Program-made: the position numbers and the translations under genes
The notes under the pieces: model-generated
Seen by the model: only the letters and a program-made list of their open reading frames with translations
Told to the model about the DNA's origin: nothing
Database searches by the model: none
Shown: one piece after another, positions 1 to 4,665 of the stretch
Layout of the letters: every line of letters starts with the position of its first letter
Position numbering within the stretch: position 1 is the first letter of the stretch
Origin: Candidatus Saccharimonadota bacterium
GTDB lineage: Bacteria > Patescibacteriota > Saccharimonadia > Saccharimonadales > Saccharimonadaceae
Assembly: GCA_905373345.1 (NCBI GenBank)
Contig: CAJPSU010000048.1
Location: 1 to 5,785, forward strand
Direction: 5' to 3'
DNA length: 5,785 nt

Positions 1-327
<327 letters not shown>

Positions 328-328
328 T

Positions 329-372
329 CCTTATCTACGGCGCAAATGCTTGCATTTGTAGCGTAGGTAAGG
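329..372 (+). other. Hairpin directly after 23S, probable rRNA processing stem
   Basis: Positions 329-339 pair with 362-372 (11 bp, one G-T wobble). An inner 6-bp stem, 343-348 with 353-358, closes a CTTG loop across a symmetric 3x3 internal loop. No T-tract follows, so it is not an intrinsic terminator. Its place 2 nt after the mature 23S end suggests a processing or protective structure in the rRNA precursor. The function is inferred. Confidence 0.6.
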
Positions 373-390
373 TAGACTTAACTAGTAATT

Positions 391-406
391 GGTGTTCATA
401 AGCACC
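391..406 (+). other. Small hairpin in the 23S-5S spacer
   Basis: GGTGTT at 391-396 pairs with AGCACC at 401-406 around a 4-nt CATA loop (6 bp, one wobble). It sits in the middle of the 180-nt spacer. I see no tRNA gene anywhere in the spacer. Confidence 0.4.
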
Positions 407-446
407 ACTGTCAATCTTTTACAAACCGGCTAGAAAAAACGGACAT

Positions 447-513
447 CGAAGTAAGGGGTTTGGCCCACCAGCGAAGCTATACTGGGACCAAGCGCTTTAA
501 ACCCCTTTCTTCG
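447..513 (+). other. Pre-5S leader stem overlapping the 5S 5' strand
   Basis: AAGGGGTTT (453-461) pairs perfectly with AAACCCCTT (499-507). The pairing continues across one T/T mismatch with CGAAG (447-451) against CTTCG (509-513). An inner stem, CCCA 464-467 with TGGG 483-486, folds the apex. The total basal stem is 14 pairs plus one mismatch. The outermost pairs use 510-513, the first bases of mature 5S, so this fold competes with 5S helix I. Confidence 0.6.
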
Positions 514-617
514 GTGCCCATGGCGAGGAGGAAACACCTGTTCTCATTCCGAACACAGAAGTTAAGCTCCCCAGCGGCGATTATACTGCGAAAGTGGGAA
601 ACTAGCACGGTGCCGAA
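510..617 (+). rRNA. rrf: 5S ribosomal RNA
   Basis: 5S rRNA of the large subunit. Helix I is formed by 510-518 (TTCGGTGCC) and 609-617 (GGTGCCGAA), 9 bp including two G-T wobbles. The universal core CCGAACACAGAAG at 549-561 differs from E. coli CCGAACTCAGAAG by one base. GTTAAGCTCCCCAGCGGCGAT follows as expected. The apparent length of ~108 nt is below the usual 115-120; the deficit lies in helix IV, where CTGC 586-589 pairs with GTGG 594-597 under a GAAA loop. The mature ends are set from helix I and could extend by one to three bases. It closes the rRNA operon and is followed 4 nt later by a terminator. Confidence 0.95.
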
Positions 618-621
618 TTAT

Positions 622-653
622 AAAAAGACCATCCGAATAGGGTGGTCTTTTTT
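622..653 (+). terminator. Intrinsic terminator of the rRNA operon
   Basis: A 13-bp stem, 622-634 (AAAAAGACCATCC) with 640-652 (GGGTGGTCTTTTT, one wobble), closes a 5-nt loop GAATA and ends in a run of six T. The A-run on the left arm also gives a T-tract for transcription from the right, so it may work in both directions. Confidence 0.93.
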
Positions 654-1033
654 GGTTGGCGTGATTATCTACTGTCGCAAGATATAGAAAATTAACTAAT
701 TCAGAGAAAAACTATACATGATTTATAAACTATTTAATTTAAGCAGAATCCGGATTTGGTGAGTCATTAGGTCTCTTAAATATCGGAAATTTGCTCGCTA
801 ACTATAAAGACGACTCTTTTTAAGCTGCAGTGAGATTAATTTAAGTCGTCGTGTAAACCAAAAGTAAGCCCGAAAGGGGCTTACTGTATCATTCTCGAAT
901 CTCGCAGAAAACGAGAATTGTTGTGGTGAACCTTATGGTTTTTGATAAGATTCAAACAGGTGCATATCTATAATATCGCACCGGATGCATAAGTGCAATA
1001 GTTTTTATATCATAATTTTGTGTTCTGTAACCA
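654..1033. other. Gene-free AT-rich region with several hairpins
   Basis: I find no convincing protein gene, tRNA, tmRNA, SRP RNA or RNase P RNA in this ~380-nt stretch. It does hold local structure: a 10-bp palindrome AATCCGGATT (747-756); GACGACT 809-815 pairing with AGTCGTC 844-850; a strong hairpin at 863-885; ATTCTCG 891-897 with CGAGAAT 912-918; AACC/GGTT around 929-940; and GGTGC 959-963 with GCACC 978-982 with an inner ATAT/ATAT stem. A TATAAT occurs at 969-974 but lacks a properly spaced -35. It could hold an unrecognised small RNA or simply be spacer. Confidence 0.5.
863..885 (-). terminator. Strong hairpin, terminator-like on the minus strand
   Basis: AGTAAGCCC (863-871) pairs perfectly with GGGCTTACT (877-885) around a GAAAG loop (9 bp, four G-C). 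On the plus strand the following bases are not T-rich. On the minus strand the stem is followed by TTTGGTTT, a weak T-tract. That orientation would terminate a minus-strand transcript, but no minus-strand gene is seen here, so it may instead be part of a structured RNA. Confidence 0.4.
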
Positions 1034-1062
1034 TTGACAGTTTGAAGTGTTTGTGCTAAAAT
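1034..1062 (+). promoter_or_regulatory. Extended -10 sigma70-type promoter for the KGG gene
   Basis: A perfect TTGACA -35 (1034-1039) is followed by a 17-nt spacer and a TAAAAT -10 (1057-1062), preceded by TGC at 1054-1056 (extended -10). The predicted transcription start is about 1068-1070, leaving a leader of ~107 nt before the KGG start codon. It is the best-matching promoter in the window. Confidence 0.85.
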
Positions 1063-1092
1063 TAAATTATACATATAACATATGTGAGGTAA

Positions 1093-1141
1093 AGAGAGGG
1101 TTTTGGTAATCTTTTGTGAAGAGATTCCCGGGACCCTTTTT
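1093..1141 (+). promoter_or_regulatory. Long terminator-like hairpin in the KGG leader
   Basis: 1093-1106 can pair with 1128-1141 (14 pairs, several of them G-T wobbles). One T/C mismatch follows, then 1108-1115 pairs with 1119-1126 (8 pairs) under a GTG loop. The core AGGGT/ACCCT runs straight into a TTTTT tract (1137-1141). It lies between a strong promoter and the KGG ribosome binding site, so it could be an attenuator or the 3' end of a ~70-nt small RNA. Its regulatory role is inferred. Confidence 0.6.
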
Positions 1142-1162
1142 AATATATTGCCTACAGGGCAG

Positions 1163-1167
1163 GGAGG
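1163..1167 (+). promoter_or_regulatory. Ribosome binding site of the KGG gene
   Basis: GGAGG within AGGGAGG lies 9 nt before the ATG at 1177 and fixes that start. It begins ~20 nt after the leader hairpin. Confidence 0.85.
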
Positions 1168-1176
1168 ATTAGCTAT

Positions 1177-1401
1177 ATGGCAGGAACAAAGGCAGGCGGC
1201 AAAAAAGCAGCACAGAAAAACTTAGCAAAAGACCCTAATTTCTACGCGAAAATTGGCGCAAAGGGCGGTCGCAACGGACGTACGGGCGGCTTCGCGGCAA
1301 ATCCGGCGTTGGCGCGTATCGCTGGCGCAAAGGGCGGTCGTATTTCGCGGCGCGGTAAAAGCAAGAATGTAGCGCAAGACGACGCGACGCTTGCGGCGTA
1401 A
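1177..1401 (+). CDS. KGG-repeat small basic protein (stress-induced type)
   Basis: A 74-aa, very basic, Gly/Ala/Lys-rich protein with no membrane segment. It carries two copies of the KGG motif: IGAKGGRNG (residues 26-34) and AGAKGGRISRRGK (49-61). A weaker N-terminal version is KAGGKKA (5-11). NFYAKIGAKGG matches the family signature of bacterial stress-induced KGG repeats (Pfam KGG; B. subtilis GsiB and E. coli YciG are members). Molecular function is poorly known in the family; the charge suggests nucleic-acid binding or a hydrophilin-like protective role, which is inference. It has its own strong promoter, a structured leader and its own terminator, so it is monocistronic and probably well expressed. 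The ATG is supported by a good Shine-Dalgarno. Confidence 0.88.
   Translation: MAGTKAGGKKAAQKNLAKDPNFYAKIGAKGGRNGRTGGFAANPALARIAGAKGGRISRRGKSKNVAQDDATLAA
1254..1340 (+). repeat. Two identical 18-bp repeats encoding the KGG motif
   Basis: TGGCGCAAAGGGCGGTCG occurs at 1254-1271 and again at 1323-1340, 69 bp (23 codons) apart, in the same reading frame. Both copies encode GAKGGR with flanking bases. Identity in synonymous positions as well suggests a recent internal duplication or gene conversion. Confidence 0.85.
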
Positions 1402-1419
1402 ATACATATCACTTGTATG

Positions 1420-1451
1420 AAAAATACCCCGGAAACCTATGGGGTATTTTT
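1420..1451. terminator. Bidirectional terminator between convergent genes
   Basis: AAAAATACCCC-type arm 1420-1430 pairs perfectly with 1441-1451 (11 bp) around a 10-nt loop. It has T-runs on both strands, so it can end the KGG transcript (plus) and the protease/ROK transcript (minus). The minus-strand gene's stop codon (1437-1439) lies in the loop and its last four codons are encoded by the stem. Confidence 0.88.
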
Positions 1452-1925
1452 CGTTGCGCGATAGCGTCGTAGCTGACATGTGCGTGCATCATTAACGCGC
1501 CATGTATGTAGACAGGCAAGGCATTGATAGTGGTGACGTTTGGTTTGTACGCCCGTTGCAGCGCAGTGAGGGCAAAGTGATCGTGCATGGAGCCAATCGC
1601 GGTAGGTATCAAGTGCTTCTTCAATACAGCCTTCGTGTATCTGAACATTAAATTCGTGGGCTAATGTGATTGCCTGATCCCACGCGGCGCGTTCCATGGC
1701 GAGCAGCTCAATATCTCGTAGATATTGCTTATGGTTTAGCAGTGCGTGTCCGAATTCATGTAAAAGCTGTGCTTCGGCATATTCAGCCGACGCATCATAT
1801 GTAATAGCACAAGCAGTATGATTCCAGCAAAACACCTCGCCTGGAGTGATGGTGAGGTGTTGTAAGTGTGGTATGTCTGCTGCTTTAGTGTGCAGTTTTG
1901 GCAAGAGCCAAGTAATCTTTTCCAT
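1437..1925 (-). CDS. Putative HExxH zinc metallopeptidase with C-terminal zinc ribbon
   Basis: A 162-aa protein when started at the ATG at 1925. Residues 55-65 read LHEFGHALLNH: a HExxH zinc site with H56 and H60, catalytic Glu57, and a further His65. Candidate third ligands are Glu73 or Glu78 in DIELLAMERAAW. The C-terminus has CPHC (118-121) and CLAC (135-138), a four-cysteine zinc ribbon. No signal peptide or membrane segment is seen, so it is probably cytoplasmic. HExxH plus a zinc ribbon recalls SprT-like proteins, while the HEFGHALL segment and following helix also resemble ImmA/IrrE peptidases; I cannot decide. The gene overlaps the end of the upstream ROK gene by 41 bp and has only a weak GGA upstream, so translational coupling is likely. 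A TTG at 1976 would add 17 residues without a better ribosome site. Confidence 0.72.
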   Translation of the reverse strand: MEKITWLLPKLHTKAADIPHLQHLTITPGEVFCWNHTACAITYDASAEYAEAQLLHEFGHALLNHKQYLRDIELLAMERAAWDQAITLAHEFNVQIHEGCIEEALDTYRDWLHARSLCPHCAATGVQTKRHHYQCLACLHTWRVNDARTCQLRRYRATKNTP

Positions 1926-2712
1926 AGTAATAGCATCCGTACACAACTGCTTCTTCAGGGTGCTTTGCTTGCACAATCTTTGGGCAAGGAATGTGCGGTG
2001 GCAAATGGTCGGTTAATATTTCGGACAGAAACTCGCCGTAGCGTTCAAAGTATGTACCGACGCTGCCGCCGATAATAATAACGTCGGGCTGTACGATAGG
2101 GACGACTGCTAAAAATCCGTGCGACATGCGCCCGGCGATTTGTCGCCATGTACGTTTATTTTTAATGTCGCGGGCGAATTTTTTGTAATCGCGGACGATA
2201 GCGCGCCCCGAAGCGAAGCTTTCCCACTGCCGAACCTTTCCTTTGTATTCAACGAGTGCTCGCCCAGCCTCACTATAGCGCAAGCCGGGGTCAATATAAC
2301 CATTCGTGCAGATGCCGCTCCCGATACCGGTGCTGATCGTAACGTAGAGCGATGATCGGGGAATACTGCGCAGTGCACGCGTTTCCGATAGTCCAGCGAG
2401 ATTAGCGTCATTCTCAATAAGTACAGGAACGCCTGGTAAGAGATTCTTGAGCGCCGTATGCGCGCTAAAGTTTGCCCAACCGAGATTTTGACACCAAACA
2501 GCAGTGCCATTACGAATGATTCCTGGCAGTGCAACGACGATAACGTCGACTTTTTTGTCCGTGTAGCGTTCGCGTATAATTCGTTTTAGTTCTGCAGTGT
2601 ACTGGGCTGGTTCTTTTGGCGTGGGGAATTTGATCGAGTCGCCCATTCTGCCGTTGTCTGCAAACGAGGCGACGAGCGTTTTTGTCCCACCAGTATCAAT
2701 CGTAATTATCAT
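1885..2712 (-). CDS. ROK-family sugar kinase (glucokinase-like), zinc site lost
   Basis: A 275-aa ROK-family protein, slightly shorter than the usual ~300. Motifs in order: phosphate-1 loop DTGGTKT (6-12); ALPGII (61-66); ENDANLAGLSE (100-110) with Asp102 as the expected catalytic base; phosphate-2 TGIGSG (128-133); SEAGR (147-151); ESFASGRAI (164-172); and adenosine-site IIGGSVG (213-219). There is no N-terminal DNA-binding helix-turn-helix, so it is a kinase rather than a NagC/XylR-type repressor. It presumably phosphorylates a hexose with ATP in the cytoplasm; the sugar cannot be told. The CxCGxxGCxE zinc motif is absent and the EIGH histidine is Arg151. It is first in a two-gene minus-strand unit with the zinc protease-like gene. 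The ATG has no Shine-Dalgarno and may be leaderless. Confidence 0.88.
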   Translation of the reverse strand: MIITIDTGGTKTLVASFADNGRMGDSIKFPTPKEPAQYTAELKRIIRERYTDKKVDVIVVALPGIIRNGTAVWCQNLGWANFSAHTALKNLLPGVPVLIENDANLAGLSETRALRSIPRSSLYVTISTGIGSGICTNGYIDPGLRYSEAGRALVEYKGKVRQWESFASGRAIVRDYKKFARDIKNKRTWRQIAGRMSHGFLAVVPIVQPDVIIIGGSVGTYFERYGEFLSEILTDHLPPHIPCPKIVQAKHPEEAVVYGCYYYGKDYLALAKTAH

Positions 2713-2718
2713 ATATCT

Positions 2719-2746
2719 AGCATAACACAGTTGATTTTTATGTAGA
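2719..2746 (-). promoter_or_regulatory. Possible promoter of the ROK gene (leaderless start)
   Basis: On the minus strand, TATGCT (2724-2719) could be a -10, with a weak TCTACA -35 (2746-2741) at 16 nt. The expected transcription start falls at about 2712-2713, on the ATG itself, consistent with the absence of any Shine-Dalgarno. The match is weak; the case rests mainly on position. Confidence 0.4.
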
Positions 2747-2760
2747 AAAGATGGTATAAT
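2731..2760 (+). promoter_or_regulatory. Promoter of the LPxTG protein gene
   Basis: TTGATT (2731-2736), an 18-nt spacer and TATAAT (2755-2760), with TGG before the -10 (extended -10). Transcription should start near 2767. It interlocks with the divergent ROK promoter: the ROK -35 candidate lies inside this spacer. Confidence 0.78.
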
Positions 2761-2764
2761 AAAC

Positions 2765-2788
2765 GAAAGGAGTTTTTTCGGAAAGGAG
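2765..2788 (+). promoter_or_regulatory. Duplicated Shine-Dalgarno before the LPxTG gene
   Basis: GAAAGGAG occurs at 2765-2772 and again at 2781-2788. The second copy touches the ATG at 2789 but sits 6 nt from the ATG at 2795, so the second ATG is the more likely start. The first copy lies at the predicted 5' end of the mRNA. Confidence 0.7.
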
Positions 2789-2794
2789 ATGGCG

Positions 2795-3397
2795 ATGGCG
2801 CATCAGAAGGAAAAAGGAGCAATTATCGGATATGTGCTGGTTGGCGCGCTACTAACGACAGCGCTTGCCGGCGGCGTCTATGTGATGCGCCACGGTGCAA
2901 CATCAACAAGCGATACTGTGCAAACAGCTAAGACCGATGAAGCAGCGAAGACCGACGCGGCGGATACGAACAAGAAGGAAGAGGCGAAAAATTCAAGTAC
3001 AGCAACGCCAGACGATAAAGCAAGCAATAAAAAAGACTCAGTTGATACTGTCTTGAAGCAGCAGGCGGATAAGAATAAGGCTGATAGCAAAAAAACTGAG
3101 GATAAAAAGCCGACCGAAGTAAAGACTGAGCAAAAGACTGATGCAAAGGCGGGTACAACGACGACACCGGCGCCAGCGCCAACTCAGACTCAGCCGAGCA
3201 ATCAAGCGAACGCGACGCCAGCAACAACGCCGACAACAAGTACGTCGCCAAACTCCGGGCTGCCGCACACGTCGACTGCGCCGGCAGCGAACCAATTACC
3301 AGCAACTGGTCCTGGCGAGGCGGTTATTGCGGCGGTTGCCGGCGTCATTCTATTGGGCGTCGGTATGGCGTATATTCGCTCACAGCGGCTTATCTAG
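2795..3397 (+). CDS. LPxTG cell-wall-anchored low-complexity surface protein
   Basis: A 200-aa protein using the ATG at 2795 (correct Shine-Dalgarno spacing; the ATG at 2789 would add Met-Ala). Residues ~7-29 form a hydrophobic segment, IIGYVLVGALLTTALAGGVYV, serving as a signal anchor or uncleaved/late-cleaved signal peptide. Residues ~33-115 are a Lys/Asp/Glu/Thr-rich hydrophilic stretch, then ~116-165 a Thr/Pro/Ala/Asn/Gln-rich stalk. The C-terminus has a classic sorting signal: LPATG (168-172), a hydrophobic span (~176-194) and a basic tail RSQR (195-198). It should be cut by a sortase and linked to peptidoglycan or another envelope acceptor. No globular domain is seen, so it looks like a spacer or stalk, possibly glycosylated. 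No sortase gene is in the window. It diverges from the ROK gene and precedes rpsA. Confidence 0.85.
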   Translation: MAHQKEKGAIIGYVLVGALLTTALAGGVYVMRHGATSTSDTVQTAKTDEAAKTDAADTNKKEEAKNSSTATPDDKASNKKDSVDTVLKQQADKNKADSKKTEDKKPTEVKTEQKTDAKAGTTTTPAPAPTQTQPSNQANATPATTPTTSTSPNSGLPHTSTAPAANQLPATGPGEAVIAAVAGVILLGVGMAYIRSQRLI

Positions 3398-3423
3398 ACA
3401 CTAGGGGTGAAATACGCTATACT
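3395..3423 (+). promoter_or_regulatory. Promoter of rpsA, -35 overlapping the upstream stop codon
   Basis: TAGACA (3395-3400), a 17-nt spacer and TATACT (3418-3423). The TAG of the -35 is the stop codon of the LPxTG gene. The predicted start is near 3430, giving a ~104-nt leader. An inverted repeat, TACGCT 3413-3418 and AGCGTA 3426-3431, flanks the -10 and could be an operator. Confidence 0.7.
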
Positions 3424-3470
3424 AAAGCGTAGTTGATGGCATAGCTATTTTAGTGTGTCTTCAGAGAATA

Positions 3471-3503
3471 TTAACGTTAAGAAAGGAGTATTGGCGGCTT
3501 TCT
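3471..3503 (+). promoter_or_regulatory. Structured rpsA leader with a displaced Shine-Dalgarno
   Basis: A perfect palindrome TTAACGTTAA (3471-3480) runs into a strong GAAAGGAG (3481-3488). AGAAAG 3480-3485 can pair with CTTTCT 3498-3503, partly hiding it. The S1 start codon is 45 nt further on, far beyond usable spacing. Candidates it could serve are an ATG at 3504 (five codons, stop 3519-3521) or a TTG at 3491. It may be a control element for rpsA; this is inferred. Confidence 0.45.
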
Positions 3504-3533
3504 ATGATAGATGGCGGCTAATAACGAGTATTT

Positions 3534-4604
3534 ATGGCAAAAGCCACGATTACAATGGACGACCTTTTGAGCGGCGACGGCGGAAAACAGCTTGTTGCAG
3601 GCGAAATGGTTACCGGGCACGTGCTAAGCGTGCGAAAACACGAAGTATTGATTGATTTGGGCGCGCATGGCGTTGGTTTCGTGCCGCGCCGCGAAGTTGG
3701 CTTTGGCCGGCAGCTAGCGGTTGGCGATGAAGTTGCGGCAAGCGTCGTTGATACAGAACTCGAAAACGGCTATAGTCTTTTGAGCCTGCGTAAAGCAGCG
3801 AAAGACCGCGGCTGGGAAGAAGTTCAGGCAAAGATGGACGCTGGCGAAATCATTGAAGTGACGCCGCACGACGCAAACCGCGGCGGCTTGCTGGTAGAAT
3901 ACGAAGGCGTGCGCGGTTTCTTGCCGGTGTCACAGTTGTCGGCGGAGCATTATCCGCGCGTTGGCAGCGCTGATAAAGATGAAATCTTGTCGCGGTTGAA
4001 TGCGTTAGTTGGACAAACGATTCGAGTTCGCATCCTAGATTGCGACCGCAAAGCAAACAAGCTAATTTTCTCGGAAAAAGAGGCGATCAAGGACGGTCTA
4101 GCGGAGCGGTTTGAGAAACTCAAAGTTGGCGATACGGTAACGGGCGTGGTCACGGGCGTGGTTGATTTTGGCGCATTCGTGAATGTTGATGGCATTGAGG
4201 GCTTGATTCACATTTCGGAAATCAGCTGGGAGCGCGTTAATAATACGTCTGACTATGTGAAAGTCGGACAAAGCGTTGAGGCGAAGATTATTTCGATTGA
4301 CAAAGAGCGCCTGAGTTTAAGTATGAAGCAACTGACGAAAGACCCGTGGCTTGATGAGGTTGATAAATTTAAGAAAGGCGATAAAGTCGAGGGTACGGTT
4401 ACGCGCATTACGCCGTTTGGGGCATTTGTGCAGATTAGTCCGGCAGTTGAGGCGTTGGTTCATGTTTCGGAGATTGGCGGTGGTAATGATGTTGACCCGG
4501 AGAAGGTGTTTACGCTCAATGCGCGCAAAGAATTTGTCATCTTGGATATTGACAAAGAAGGCCGCAAAGTTAGCTTGACGCTGACTGATAAGAAAAAGAA
4601 ATAG
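3534..4604 (+). CDS. rpsA: 30S ribosomal protein S1 (four S1 domains)
   Basis: A 356-aa S1 protein that binds mRNA at the 30S subunit and helps recruit it for initiation. It contains four OB-fold S1 domains: ~21-88 (VTGHVLSVRKHEVLIDLG...GFVPRRE), ~104-182 (GLLVEYEGVRGFLPVSQLS), ~196-265 (VVDFGAFVNVDGIEGLIHISEISW) and ~281-351 (ITPFGAFVQ...ALVHVSEI). Domain 3 is closest to consensus. E. coli S1 has six domains; four is common in Gram-positive-type and CPR bacteria. The C-terminus ends in a KKKK tail. An in-frame TAA at 3522-3524 excludes any earlier start, and the ATG at 3534 has only a weak GAG 5 nt upstream. Poor Shine-Dalgarno is typical of autogenously regulated rpsA in E. coli. infB follows after 61 nt with no terminator, implying one transcript. 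Confidence 0.95.
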   Translation: MAKATITMDDLLSGDGGKQLVAGEMVTGHVLSVRKHEVLIDLGAHGVGFVPRREVGFGRQLAVGDEVAASVVDTELENGYSLLSLRKAAKDRGWEEVQAKMDAGEIIEVTPHDANRGGLLVEYEGVRGFLPVSQLSAEHYPRVGSADKDEILSRLNALVGQTIRVRILDCDRKANKLIFSEKEAIKDGLAERFEKLKVGDTVTGVVTGVVDFGAFVNVDGIEGLIHISEISWERVNNTSDYVKVGQSVEAKIISIDKERLSLSMKQLTKDPWLDEVDKFKKGDKVEGTVTRITPFGAFVQISPAVEALVHVSEIGGGNDVDPEKVFTLNARKEFVILDIDKEGRKVSLTLTDKKKK

Positions 4605-4659
4605 CACCCATGTAATTATTCATGGATAATTGTCCCGGCGAGGTGCGGGCAGAAAGGAG
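4604..4659 (+). promoter_or_regulatory. rpsA-infB junction with small stems and strong RBS
   Basis: CCATG 4608-4612 pairs with CATGG 4621-4625, and GCACC 4604-4608 can alternatively pair with GGTGC 4642-4646; CCCG/CGGG lies within. None ends in a T-tract. The element leads into AGAAAGGAG (4651-4659), 6 nt before the infB ATG, an ideal Shine-Dalgarno. Confidence 0.55.
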
Positions 4660-4665
4660 CAAGAA

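Noticed and set aside
460..687. Plus-strand open frame across 5S and the terminator
   Set aside because: It covers the pre-5S stem, 5S and the terminator; the reading frame is incidental.
741..860. tmRNA tag-like frame near 790-822
   Set aside because: The peptide does not end in an ALAA-type tag and no tRNA-like 3' domain or TTCGA T-loop is present.
969..974. TATAAT as a second promoter upstream of the KGG gene
   Set aside because: The only -35-like TTGATA upstream is at a 21-nt spacing, too long for a standard promoter.
2928..3305. Minus-strand open frames opposite the LPxTG gene
   Set aside because: Low-complexity shadow of the Thr/Lys/Pro-rich coding strand, with no ribosome site or recognisable domain.
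3455..3655. Plus-strand open frame overlapping the start of rpsA
   Set aside because: It starts at GTG without a ribosome site and overlaps S1 out of frame; the translated product is Arg-rich shadow sequence.
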